Part shown: piece after piece, positions 21,975 to 32,385 of the stretch | Position numbering within the stretch: position 1 is the stretch's first letter | Layout: each line of letters opens with the position of its first letter | Assembly: GCA_002077045.2 (NCBI GenBank) | Contig: KZ111140.1 | Location: 2,457,732-2,521,731 of the forward strand | From: Rachicladosporium sp. CCFEE 5018 | Lineage: Eukaryota; Ascomycota; Dothideomycetes; Cladosporiales; Cladosporiaceae | DNA: 64,000 nt | Direction of reading: 5' to 3' | Program-made: the position numbers and the translations under genes | The notes under the pieces: generated by a model | What the model saw: only the letters and a program-made list of their open reading frames with translations | The model's database searches: none | What the model was told of the DNA's origin: nothing

Positions 21975-22964
21975 CTAAGACCTGTACTGTCCCGGAGCAG
22001 TGGAGTTGCTGCCGCCGGCGACCGCATTGGCAGCCCGCTCGTAGTACTTGATCGCACCCTTCGTCGTCGCGCAAGAGCTCTTGCCAGTCTGCTCAACAGG
22101 TACACTGTTCCCGTCCTGTGGGCGACCATAGGCATGGAAATAGTACCACACCTCTGACAACTCAGTGCGCCCGTTGTCAAGCGACCCAGCACCAGCGGCC
22201 GTAGCGTTGTACCTCGGTCCCGAGCAGCCCAGGTACGGCGTAGCGCGATACTCGCGCTTCAGTGCTTTCTCCATCTTCTTGAGCGTGTAGGTCGTGGAGT
22301 TGGATGGCTCGATACCGGCATCTGCTAGCCAGTCGTAGGTCGGGAGACGGAGGAAGTACTTGATAGTCGTCTCAAAGAAGTCCACCAGGTCGTAGTGCTT
22401 GACGTACTGGGGCCCGTAGCACGGCAAGTCGAAGGTCGAGAAGCAGGTGGCGTGCTTACTGAACTCGTGCGCCCAGAGGATCCAGTTCTTCTGGTTCTGC
22501 CCAATCCAGTACTTGTTCATGTACGCTAGCAGATCGTAGCGGCCGAAGGGCGTGACGAAGGCAGTGATGTCTGTGCCATTGTAAGGCGGGACAACAGTGC
22601 CGTTGGGGAGGCCATTGGTGGTGTTTGGGGATGGGAAGGGGTCGTATTGGCGAGTCAGATCGCAGTATTGGGTGTAGGAGCCATTGCAGAAGTCGGGCCA
22701 GAGACCGTGGATCGTCCAGCTATCGGCTGGGAGACGCTGGCCTTGCGACTCGAGGCCGGTGTAGGTGTCCCAGAACTGGGTCTGCAGGAAGAGTCCACCG
22801 TAGGTCTCGACGCAGCAGGAGTCGACTTTGCTGGGAACGGCGTCGGCGGAGCAGGAAAGGTAGTCAGGGACTAGCTGACAGGTGTGGTTGAGGTTGCTCT
22901 CGCCGTACAGGAAAGCAGACACGCCTGCGGTCAGAGCCGCGGCGACAACGATCGAGTTCTTCAT
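21975..22964 (-). CDS. Secreted ribonuclease T2
   Basis: Single exon, 329 aa, with an N-terminal signal peptide (MKNSIVVAAALTAGVSA). Both active-site blocks of RNase T2 are present: CAS-I as WTIHGLWPD near residue 84 and CAS-II as HEFSKHATC near residue 165, supplying the catalytic His residues, Glu and Lys. Cys-rich flanks fit the conserved disulfides, and several N-x-T/S sequons are consistent with secretion. The length matches Aspergillus RNase T2 rather than the longer vacuolar Rny1 form. Likely role: phosphate and nucleotide scavenging from RNA, or stress-linked tRNA cleavage if vacuolar. Confidence 0.94.
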   Translation of the reverse strand: MKNSIVVAAALTAGVSAFLYGESNLNHTCQLVPDYLSCSADAVPSKVDSCCVETYGGLFLQTQFWDTYTGLESQGQRLPADSWTIHGLWPDFCNGSYTQYCDLTRQYDPFPSPNTTNGLPNGTVVPPYNGTDITAFVTPFGRYDLLAYMNKYWIGQNQKNWILWAHEFSKHATCFSTFDLPCYGPQYVKHYDLVDFFETTIKYFLRLPTYDWLADAGIEPSNSTTYTLKKMEKALKREYRATPYLGCSGPRYNATAAGAGSLDNGRTELSEVWYYFHAYGRPQDGNSVPVEQTGKSSCATTKGAIKYYERAANAVAGGSNSTAPGQYRS

Positions 22965-23588
22965 ACTGATGACCCAAGGAGAGAGAATGGTGATACGAAG
23001 ACATGTGCGAATGCGACTTACCTCCAGTATATAGCACTGCCATTAGACCCGAAAATCAAGTTGGATCCGCAATGCATCGCCTTAGTTTCTGCACTAGAAG
23101 GATGGGACCTGCATACGACACACACCTCGTGCTTGTGCGATTGGGTATGGAGTAGGATGAGGCTCTTCGAGAAGGGAAGGTGACGAGCCGCCAAGAGCTT
23201 AAAACGCCATGTAGTCAATAAATATTTAAAATTACCAATGTAGTCCTTGGCGGTGCTGCTCGTTGTTGGAAAGTTGTATTACGTGTATACATCAAGCTCG
23301 TGTACATTAAGGTGCGTAGTTGTGTACAGCATCAACACTGAAAGCCCGCTGTGGGCGAACAATAGGGGGAACTATGGTCTCCATAGTAATTTGGTCGGGA
23401 TTGGCACGTGATCACGAGACGGGAACAGGTTCAGCTTGACTCACTTGTAGCTCGTCGTGAAGACGGGTAGACGTATCGACAGCAACTGGATACACTGTCT
23501 CGATCTGCTCGCCGACATGCGAGACTCAAGCCCGCTCAACACCTCCCCAGCAATGACGCTCCATGCTCAGCCATCATCTTCCGCACAA
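22965..23588. other. Intergenic, no gene seen
   Basis: About 620 bp, including an AT-rich patch near 23215-23235. It holds the upstream region of the RNase T2 gene and the 3' flank of the next minus-strand frame. Confidence 0.5.
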
Positions 23589-23939
23589 TTACTTGGGCCC
23601 TGTCGCGTCCCATGCCTGCTTCGCTGCCATGACCGCTTCCTCCATGGTGTATGCATGTGTCGACGCCAGTAAGTGCTTCCGCAATTGACTCTGGGTCGTC
23701 ATACTCTTCTTCTTGCATCCTGGCACCGGGCACCAGATTAGCCGCGGGAGTTCGATGAGCTTCGGGGAACCGCTGTTAGTGGTTGATAGCGATCCCGCAA
23801 GTTCGATGTACCGTCGGTTGCTGGAAGGGCGGGCAGGTGCCACGGACTGTGCAGCTACTGCCTCGGGCAGGGGTGCCATCGACTGTGACGGAGCCTGTGG
23901 GGTTCCCGTAGACTGTGCTTCCTCGGGTAGAGTTGCCAT
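23589..23939 (-). CDS. Small hypothetical protein with one C2H2-like finger
   Basis: A 116-codon frame. The C-terminal half contains IWCPVPGCKKKS followed by QLRKHLLASTHAY, i.e. C-x4-C with a paired His spacing typical of a single C2H2-like finger. The N-terminal half is Pro/Ala/Ser-rich and carries an imperfect internal repeat of the kind SMA-x-LPE. The frame continues upstream of the ATG to an in-frame TAG near 23990, so a spliced upstream exon is possible. I do not recognise a family. The overlapping plus-strand frames look weaker except for an Asp/Ser-rich tail at 24157-24238. Confidence 0.4.
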   Translation of the reverse strand: MATLPEEAQSTGTPQAPSQSMAPLPEAVAAQSVAPARPSSNRRYIELAGSLSTTNSGSPKLIELPRLIWCPVPGCKKKSMTTQSQLRKHLLASTHAYTMEEAVMAAKQAWDATGPK

Positions 23940-24953
23940 CGACTGCGATGCCTCGTGTACATCCTCTGGCTCTAGGAAGGTGTCCTCCTACCACTTTACT
24001 TGGTAGCGCGAGGGCCGCAGCATGCGGTGCTGGGCGAGATCTGACCCGGTCAAGGTCACAGGAGCGGCCCATTGTAGCTGCAAGGGGAGAGGGGGAGGCC
24101 CTCGGGGCTGCAAGGGAGCAGGAGCAGTCTTTCGGCGCCCCAGAGCCACCGAGCTCTGATGATAACCCCTCGCCCAAGGGTAGCGACGACGACAGTAGCG
24201 ACGACGAGAGCTCGGACGACGATGACCCCCCCGCCTAGTAGCGGAAGTGTAGCGGAAGTGTAAGGCGACAGGGTCCGTAGCAACCGAGGACACGGAGTGA
24301 CTTGGACAATTCTCGAGGGATGGCAGTACTCGAGCAGGCCCACATCGGTGAAGGTCACGGTCACGGCGAGATCAGGACATGACCACATGATTTGCGTTGC
24401 TTTTTGACTTTGGTGGATAGATAGACAAGGACGAGTGCGAGTGCGTGCAATGCAGGTAACAGGGTAAAGGAATGGAAACCATAACACCAAAACCCTCGTA
24501 CAGACGGAGTTGTTTCTTCTCGCGGCCATACCGAAGAAACGTGCAATCGTGGGGCAGGCGAGCTGAGGACGCTCACACGCTCTCGTGAGCATCATGATCA
24601 TTGTTCTTTTTGCCGTTGGGTCAAGAGTAATGATCGATGGAAGTGTTGGCGAACAAAAGACTTTACACGGTACAGCTCGATTATTCTACATCTCTCGTCT
24701 ATTCATACATTGCGACTCTGCGCGCTATGCTCGCTGATGTCACCTTGATGCTTTGCCGCGGCTGCAATCCGCTCTTTGCGCATGTACCATGCTCCTCCGG
24801 CCGCGTAATAGCGACGTACGTCGACGGTGAGAGGCTGCCTTGCTACAATGGCGTGCACCTCCCCCAGAGCGCACCTACCGCCGACCGCTTCTGCATCGCC
24901 GCAAAGCCATCTGCCTCTTCGAGATCGAATCCTTTCTCATTTCGGAAAACGTA
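23940..24953. other. Intergenic, low-complexity patches
   Basis: About 1 kb. A GAC/AGC-rich tract (about 24180-24232) would encode an Asp/Ser run on the plus strand. It is followed by two tandem copies of an 11-bp unit (24239-24249 and 24250-24260). No convincing gene. Confidence 0.45.
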
Positions 24954-26054
24954 CTATGCCTTCCTCGATCTGGTCGACCTGACACTCCCATTGGTGGCTC
25001 CGTTCTCCTTCCCGGAGCTCCACGACGGGCTCAGAGTAGACGACCCTCCGCTCATCCTCCTTGACACCTGCGCAACAGTCGGGATCCTCTCATCCTTCAT
25101 CTCGATCAACGCGCTCGTAGCCCTACCACGGCCCTTCTTAACCGGCTTCTTGTAAGTCGAGACGTAGAACCCAATGAACAGCACCAAGTAGCTCGACAGA
25201 ATACCCATGCCAGCGAAAGCCGCAAACTCCTCGCCAGCGCATTTGCCAGCAGTTGGTAGCCAGGGGAAGTAGCTCGATGTGAAGTACGTGTAGGAGGCGA
25301 AGTAGACGAAGCCGAGATCGATGACGAACTGCAAGATCTGCAGCATGGTGATGTACTTCTTCCACCAAATCTTGATGCCGCGCGCAGACTGGAAATAGTA
25401 CCAGTACATTACAACGTGGACTGTGAGGTTCAAAGTGATCGGAACCCAGGAGACTGCGGTGTCGCCGAGGAGCTGGGTGAAGCAGAGGAGGGCAGTGGCG
25501 CCGTGGTGGTAAGTGTGGAGGAACGTCAGAGGCTTCTTTTTGAGGACGAGGAAGACCGTGTCGAGAAGCTCGAGATACTTGGTGAGGTAGTTGAGCTGTT
25601 GATGTCAGTGTAAGGCTTCTCGGTGTGCACCAGGGAGACCCACGAAGTAAAGCACCACCAGCTTGTCCGTCCACCCGCCATTCTTGTCACAAATCGCATA
25701 GAACGTCCCCTTGTTGACCAGTGTCGGCAACAATTGCTCCACAAACAGCGCCAGCAGCACTCCACTGATCACCGTGAGGTAGAAGTTGTGGATCTTGAAA
25801 AGCCCATTCAGCTGTAGCGGCTGACGGTCGCGCATGATCTCCCTTCCGCCAAATATGATCACATAGTAGCTGACCAATGCGATCGCCGTCTCAGTGATCG
25901 TAGCCATTGGCGTGCTGCCTGGCGTGAAACGGAACTTCTCAGGCGCATAGCCGACTGCTTTGCTGAAGACTTCCCGGAAGATGGGCCACAGTGCCACGCC
26001 GAAGGGGCGCTCAAGGGTGGGCGCGCCGTATTCGAGCCATGCTGATGGAGACAT
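24954..26054 (-). CDS. Very-long-chain fatty acid elongase (ELO family)
   Basis: ER membrane 3-ketoacyl-CoA synthase extending fatty acids for sphingolipids and membrane lipids. Two exons, 25644-26054 and 24954-25595, give 350 aa. The histidine box HTYHHG in LHTYHHGATALL is the catalytic signature; ELLDTVFLVLKKK just upstream and VMYWYYFQSARGIKIWWKKY downstream are ELO motifs. Several hydrophobic segments fit a polytopic protein, and the Lys/Arg-rich tail (KKPVKKGRGR, then STRSRKA) faces the cytosol. The 48-nt intron uses a GTGGGT donor and a CTGAC branch; splicing directly after VVLYF restores the family's continuous motif. Closest by pattern to yeast Elo2/Elo3; the exact class is unresolved. 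Confidence 0.92.
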
Positions 26055-26769
26055 GATTCCGGTAGATTGGTTTGCGCTGGCCGGAAGAGATTGATGGGAG
26101 ATCCTTGATCGAGTCTTGTTTACTCCAGAGGTTCTTTGCGCGGGAAGTCGCGGATCAGACGGAGGTGAAGGAAGGCACTACCAATCTGGTTGCCAGAGAA
26201 TAGGATTGAACAACTACAACAACGACTGCAAGGAGTGACTGGAAGAGAGAAATACAGGCGGTTGAAGAAGAGGTCGCGTGGGGCTGATATTAGAGATCGA
26301 GCCTGAAAGGGGCACGACCATTGAAAGTGAGTGGCCTCGGCAGCACGCGTCTACAAAAGTCAATTTCCCGGTCCCGAGATTATGACATACGGCCGTCGGC
26401 ACGCCAAGCCGCGTGGACGATTGGACAACTTCATCTGATCGGTCGCTGCCTTCCCCTCCATTACGATGCGAGTTTTGAACGTGAGGAGAGGCTGATCACC
26501 ACGCCCGATGCTTGCGCGCGTTTGTAAATGCTGCAATGTCGTGTAGCGGAGTGCCAGGTCACACCTGCCTAACATGTTGCTCGTAGTTTTCGCGATGAGC
26601 TACTACTGCTATGTGATCGCAGAAATCTATGGAGGTTGCAAGGCGAGACCAGCCCTTGAATGGGGGTTGTCCAATTTACCGTGAACCCGCAGCGCCCGGC
26701 GCTGCAGTCACAACTTCGCTTTTGTACTGCTGAGCAGCTTGGCTTGGCTATCTGGCTCCTGCACACCAC
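26055..26769. other. Intergenic, no gene seen
   Basis: About 715 bp with the upstream region of the elongase gene and the 3' flank of the F-box gene. Short frames only. Confidence 0.5.
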
Positions 26770-28275
26770 CTAATCACGGTCCGCCGTCAAGAACTGGGAT
26801 GATTGCACGACCCTCTTAGTAAACACTACAAAGTCCCAATGATCTGAGATTGGTGCAGCCTTCATTCGAGTCCATGCTTCCTCTTCATGGGTTCGCCACT
26901 TATCCCAGTCAAAGATCGAGTTCAGCACAAACGGCGCATATTCTGAGGGAAGCCCCGTCGCTTGCATTCGCTCCTCGTCCCAGAAGACATAGCCCCAGTA
27001 GCGCATATCGAAGTGCCCGAAAGGAGTCGTCTCGGCGTAGCGTCTTCGTGCGTTAGCCAGCGTCCGCTCGTCATCTGATTGGAGCCACAGCCAGCCGGTA
27101 GTTGGTTGCTTGTGCATTACGTGCTGCTCTGTGCTGCAGCGTTCCCCCAATGCATGCTCTTCCGCGGGGAAGATGTGATGAAGGGAAGTGTCGTCGTCGT
27201 ATGTGTCGTGGAGCAAGCCTGGCAGTAAGTACCCGGGCGTCAAGCGCCATTCATGGTCATGATCGAATCCGTCCTCGTGGGCGTCACTGATGAACTTCAG
27301 GCAACGGGTACGGTGCATTTCGTACAGGCGAGATGGGCCTAGGCTAGCCAGAGTTTCTCGACCTCGATCGAAGCAGTCACCTGAAGTATCATCAGTATCT
27401 GGCGACTTGCATCATCAAGGGTACATACAGCCCGGCCTAATGTCGAATGGCTCGAAAGCGTCAAAGTAGCCCTCCTCCTTCTTCCATCCATTTACGTCCG
27501 CTGTTGGGTGAAGACTACAGAAGTATTTTGCTATCTCTATCAGCATGCAGCCGTACTCGTATTGGAGGGACTCGTATATGCAAGCAATCTCCTCGATCTC
27601 CCACGTAGGGAATATTCGTAGGAAAACATTGCGTGCAGCGTCTGCATTCCAGATAGTTGACTGACATGCAGACGGCATGAGCGCGCAGAAAGCCTCGTGC
27701 CGACAAATTGCACGACTTAGGCGAATCATTTCGATAGTCGAGGGACTGATCATTGGCGGCGAATCGTCACCGAGCTTTGACGCATACTGCCGGCACATGC
27801 GGTCACATGTCCAATCGACCATTCGTTTCGCCTGTACCAGCGAGAGGCATTGTTCCAGTGAGAAGATGTCAGGAGCGAATTGAGATTTGGCGTTTGTACC
27901 ATGCCAGTCCGCAAGAGCGCCGCGCCGATATCGATCAAGCAGTGCGATGACAGGCTCTTGCTGTTTGGCCCAGTACAAAGTTTGAGTTAGCGTCCCTGCT
28001 TCAACCACCAGCAGTAGATCCTCAAGCCAAGGCCCTGTGATACGCTTCAGGACGAGGCTCAGTATGGGTGCCCTAGCCGACAGGTACGCTTGGTGGTAAG
28101 CTGTACAAGATCCAACCAGACTTCGCAAGTCATCGAGATCGGCACATCTCTCAAGGATACTGCTCCGAAGTTCTGTCGGAAGCTTTACGAAGGTATTTGC
28201 GCGAGTCGACAGCTGCTCAACGGGTGCAAGCACGGCAGAATGTGATTCGGCAGTAGAATTCGTTATATCGTCCAT
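26770..28275 (-). CDS. F-box-like hypothetical protein
   Basis: Two exons, 27429-28275 and 26770-27380, give 485 aa; the 48-nt intron (GTATGT to CAG, CTGAT branch) keeps frame. The start ATG at 28275 was chosen because the frame upstream of it has no other ATG. Near residue 25, VKLPTELRSSILERCADLDD followed by LRSLVGSCTAYHQAY is a fungal F-box-like motif, which would link the protein to SCF ubiquitin ligases. The rest is helical with many Trp and Cys, typical of the large, rapidly evolving family of fungal F-box-like proteins. No substrate can be proposed. Confidence 0.72.
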
Positions 28276-28845
28276 TCTTTCACATCGACAGATGTCGTAA
28301 CCTTTGATATCAAGACTTGAGGAACAATAGTTGTTACGACCGACGTATATGTACCCAAGCTCATACTCGTGTGTGAGAGTCACTTGACTCTAAGCATGTG
28401 TCACCGATCAGCCTTATAGGTGAATTGAGAAGACGCTTGGCGAAATCGCCGTGTATGGTTAGCGCGGCGGGACTCGAAACACGTTAGTGCTGGATTGTTT
28501 ACAGTCGAGGCCGAAATGCACTCCGCGCCTCTTCACAATTGCACCGACACTGCAGCGCAAAGTGAACTTCCGTCCTGCTGTGTTGTGCGAGAGTAATATC
28601 GCCACTGCCTCGTGTCATCATCGCTCGCAGCGATTTTGCAGCACGCTGATGCTGTCGTGATATAATTCGACTGAACTTGGACTGTTGCCGTCAACAAGAT
28701 CCCACCAAGTCTCTCGGTAGTCCAAAAATCGTATTCCTGTTGCCGCAGCGAAGTCGACGGCAGCGCAGGAGAAGATCAGGACAAGTCAGAGGCGGCTGTA
28801 TTACAATTTAACATTGACTACCCGCCGAGCACAGCTACTTCGACC
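28276..28845. promoter_or_regulatory. Divergent intergenic region
   Basis: About 570 bp between the F-box gene and the plus-strand charged-protein gene. A tRNA-like T-loop on the minus strand near 28468 was examined and rejected. Nothing else seen. Confidence 0.45.
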
Positions 28846-29729
28846 ATGTCGCGAAGCAGCTCACCACCTCGCCATCGAGCTCCGAGACCCAGAGATCCCG
28901 ACGGCCGTGCACCATTATTCCGCACCGAAAGGTTCGGCTCCTGGTCGCACGAGCGATCCTCAAGGGAGATTCAGCAACCCTACGAGCAGTATCCGCCGAG
29001 GCCCACGGAGTTGAGCGACTTATTTTCACGCATGACATTTGATCGCTCCTGCAGGCCCGAGCGAATTGAGTAGCTTTACTCCACGCATGGACAGGGATTA
29101 TCGCGACTACAAGAAGTACGAGCCATACTTGGCGTCTGCGCGAGAGGCGACTTCATCGGCGGAAAAGTACGAACAGAAGACTGACAATGCAGCCTTGATG
29201 AGGGACAATGCCGAGTGGAGATTGAATGCAAGCAAGTAAGTGGACGAGGAATCAACTGATACGCTGAGGCTTTCTCAGAGATACTGCACAGCTTATCGAA
29301 GTTGATCGGGAAGCGTGCACGGCAGCATTAGCCTCTTGTGTCTATTCTTGAGGGCGATCACCAGTAAGCTGACTTGACATACATAGGGAGTGTGCAAGCC
29401 GAGCTGGCTTCCTTGACAAGTATCCCAACGTATCCAGCTCAGCAGAGGAGTACAGAAACCACGACGAGCAGGCCAGGGACGCATTCAGATCTGCAAGAAC
29501 CGCTCGTGAGCTCAAAAACGACGCACGGAAACGCAAGAGTGATCTGCGCGAGCATGCTGCAAGGAATCGACTACGTGAGCACTACTCGAGACTCGAGGAT
29601 GCGTCGCAGCGTGCCGCAGAGGAGAGGTATGGCAGAGATCGATTGCAGGAGTATCGATCCGGACGGAAGGTCAAATATCGCGCTCCGGATCAACAGGTGT
29701 ATGGGTACACTAGGAGCAGGTACGGGTGA
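28846..29729 (+). CDS. Small charged, coiled-coil-like hypothetical protein (spliced)
   Basis: At least three exons. Exon 1 starts MSRSSSPPRHRAPRPRD at 28846. A middle exon, ending at 29235 (GTAAGT donor), encodes RDYRDYKKYEPYLASAREA and onward. The last exon, 29387-29729, runs from ECASRAGFLDKYPN to TRSRYG and is open for 114 codons; the 29236-29386 intron ends in ACATAG with a CTGAC branch. The first junction is uncertain: a GTATCC donor at 28989 with an acceptor at 29094 keeps frame and gives an about 210-aa protein. The product is rich in Arg, Glu and Ala with heptad-like spacing, suggesting a coiled coil. No known family recognised. Confidence 0.55.
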
Positions 29730-30303
29730 GCGACGGACAGAACGCATTCGCCCCGACCGCAGTGGTAAAACTTCGCGCTGGCACCGCTGGCACTTCGCGT
29801 CACGAGGTATCTGGAAACTTGGACTACTGCTTAAGCTGCTCTCGACTTGACCGGGATAACGGGTAGATTGTACCCATCACCAAGAGAGCTAACAGCGACC
29901 ACGGCAACAATATTTCAGCTGCCGGATTTGAGTCGAGGAGAGTCGACGCCTTGACCTCCTTGAAACACGCCTCACTGAGTCGAGTTCCACTGAAGGACAT
30001 ACGCATGTTAAGGTAAACGCCGCATACCTTGCGAAGGTTCAGAAGCATCGACGCTGGACGAAGACGTGAGTTGGGAGTGGACACCGTAGAATAGAGAGTA
30101 GAAATCTTCAGATCATTGGTATGCGTTCAATCACTGAACATTGTGAATGTTTCATGCAATACAATAAGATCTTCCCATTCGCCACATGAACATGAGCAGT
30201 GCCTAATCGTACCCAGATCCCGTGGACATCCAACAGATCGCCAACATGACATAGCAACAAGGTAGCGACAGTGTAAGTGCGAAAACTGGACCAGCGTTGC
30301 AGC
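29730..30303. other. Intergenic, no gene seen
   Basis: About 570 bp between convergent genes. A minus-strand frame at 29824-30084 has one hydrophobic stretch but no other support. Confidence 0.5.
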
Positions 30304-31588
30304 TCAAACAATAGCGTCTAGTGCAGGTGCAGCATTCTCGTCCGAAGCCACCTCAATGTCCTTCTTGCTCATTGTGGCCGCATCGCAAGCTGGTGAACGC
30401 GTGGTCAGAACGTCTTCGCTGTCCTCAAAGATCGCGATCGGTTCCTCTGCCTCAAGGCCGGTCTTCTTTGGCGACGGTAGCAGAGACGAGGTGGAGAGCC
30501 TGGAGCGCTTCTTCACACCTGCGGTGAACGTCTTTGGCTTGACGGCGAACAAGTCCTCGACCTTGAGCTTCGTCTTCTCCACCACAGCATTAACGACGAC
30601 ATGCGAATCCTTCTCAAGACCCTCAGGGAGGAAGGGCTCGGTCTCGAGGTCACTCAGGGGAGTCCTCTCGCCATCGTCCATCTCAGCGATCTTCCGCCGT
30701 ACGATGTCGGCCTTCTTGACCCTCGTTGGCGCAGGCAGTAACGCCTCAGCCACACTCGCGGCGACAGCCCTGGAGGCAATCGGAGCATCGTACCCCTCTG
30801 GAGGTGTGTTCTCTTTTCCGCGATCAGAGCGAGCAGCCTGCTTCGCCTCGTCATCTGAGCTCAGGTCGAGCGTGAGCGTGCTGTGCTCCATCAAGATCGC
30901 CGCTTCCTCCTCCGGCGTGTCTTCGTAGATCTCAAAGAAGAGATCGGAGCGCTTGCTCTCCTCAATTGTGGCACCAAGCTCGGGGGCGGTCAAGGTGGAC
31001 GTGGGCAGAGTACCCTTCAGAGCAGCATCCAGGCTGAACGGGAGTGTAGATGCTCCGGTCGTGCCAAACGGAGGATCGATACGCGTAAAAGGAGCGGAGA
31101 TGCGGCGGTTGGTAGCCATCTTCCGCTCCGGTGATCGACCAGCTGGGGCCGTGAGCGGTGCACGAGGTGAGGGCATGCTGGCGCGAAGTGGCGTGGCGAG
31201 TCGTGCAGGTGGTGGCAGCATAGAAGTGGTGGGCTTCAGGACGAAGGCGAATGGCTTGACTGGCGTGCTACAGTCATCGCCTTTGCTCTTTTTGGAGGGC
31301 GAGAGTAGTCCAGGATCGACGTTCTCTGCGTCTGCTTCGTCGTATGGAGAGGGACTGTATGCACGCTTCTTTGGTGTCTTAGACAGTGCGGACATTGGCT
31401 TGCCAGACAATGGTGAGCCATTCGAGATCAAGCCTAGCGATGTTAGTATGCTTAGAAGCCATATGCGGGTTCAGCGTCGTGCTCTAGCACACACCATTCT
31501 GGCGATTCTTTGCACTCGATAGCTGCTGCACACGAGAATTGCTCAGCTCCCCGAATGGCTGTCTGACAGTGGGTAAGACTGCTGCCAT
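30304..31588 (-). CDS. KEN-box-containing hypothetical protein, possibly cell-cycle linked
   Basis: Two exons, 31495-31588 and 30304-31433, give 407 aa. The intron has a GTGTGT donor and a textbook ATACTAAC branch, so the first exon (MAAVLPTVRQPFGELSNS) is secure. The protein is Ser/Pro/Lys-rich and disordered-looking, with TPKK and SPSP sites suited to cyclin-dependent kinase, an ENVDP motif near residue 60, and GKENTPPEG near residue 240, a KEN box of the type read by the anaphase-promoting complex. A conserved-looking acidic block LFFEIYEDTPEEEAAILMEH precedes it. I do not recognise an ortholog with known function; nuclear, mitotic-regulator-like character is inference from motifs. Confidence 0.75.
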
Positions 31589-32385
31589 CGTGCTGCTCAA
31601 TCACCCGTCTTTTTACGCGTTCGACGTCGCCAATAAGGGAGGAACCCGTGTGGCTCAGCAAGAGGACGGTGCTGTCACCCAGCGGTAGGCCACTGCTATG
31701 CTATGGCTCAGTGAGCGTCGTGCTGACAACGATGGTGATATCAATGGCAAGGTAAAGACTGTGTTGTAGACCAAAGAGTACTTTGACCATGCCACTCAAC
31801 CGTCGCGTACCAGAAAGAGAGGGTCCACTCTAGCGCGACTTCTCGCGTTCCGTCGAACGACACCCAATGAATCCCGAGACCCCTTGCGCCACGGCAACAG
31901 AAACAGGCTGCTGGCAGCGCTTCGTCGCACACCTTTGGAACCTACTATCTGTGCCATGATCTGGACTTGCATTGCATTGCGTCGGCGCGATAGCATAAGA
32001 AAGGATGTTCTATGGGCTACCATCAAGTGCCTGCACTACGCACTTGGTATAGCCGTAACACGGCACTCGATGCCGAGTCTCGATCTTGTAGCAGATGACG
32101 GATACGAGCGGATGTGCGTCGAACTGACCTTGACCTATACAGTGTACTGTAGATGATGATCCGCAATATATGTGAACGCTCAAGCGGCCCTTCGGCACGC
32201 TGCATGGCTGCCTCAGACTGCCTGTGCAAGGCCCCAGCTGCTGCACGCCGCCTCCACGATCGACCAGCATCGCATCCTTGTCCTTTGCGAACAACGCATT
32301 CGCGGAGCTTGTGGCAAATGTGTACTCGCATCCATAGAGATACGCTCAAGCGGGACACTGGCCCGGGACACACGTAGGATCGCGG
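31589..32385. promoter_or_regulatory. Divergent intergenic region
   Basis: About 800 bp between the KEN-box gene and the HET gene. Only short frames in all six readings. Confidence 0.45.

Noticed and set aside
24637..25155. 172-codon plus-strand frame
   Set aside because: Overlaps the elongase gene antisense and shows no domain; the upstream part has no coding signal.
28455..28490. tRNA-like T-loop (TTTCGAGTCCC on the minus strand)
   Set aside because: The flanking bases do not form a T stem, and no D arm, anticodon arm or acceptor pairing is found around it.
30356..31522. Two long plus-strand open frames of about 190 codons opposite the KEN-box gene
   Set aside because: They mirror the codon bias of the minus-strand gene, have no domain, and the minus-strand gene has a secure intron and motifs.
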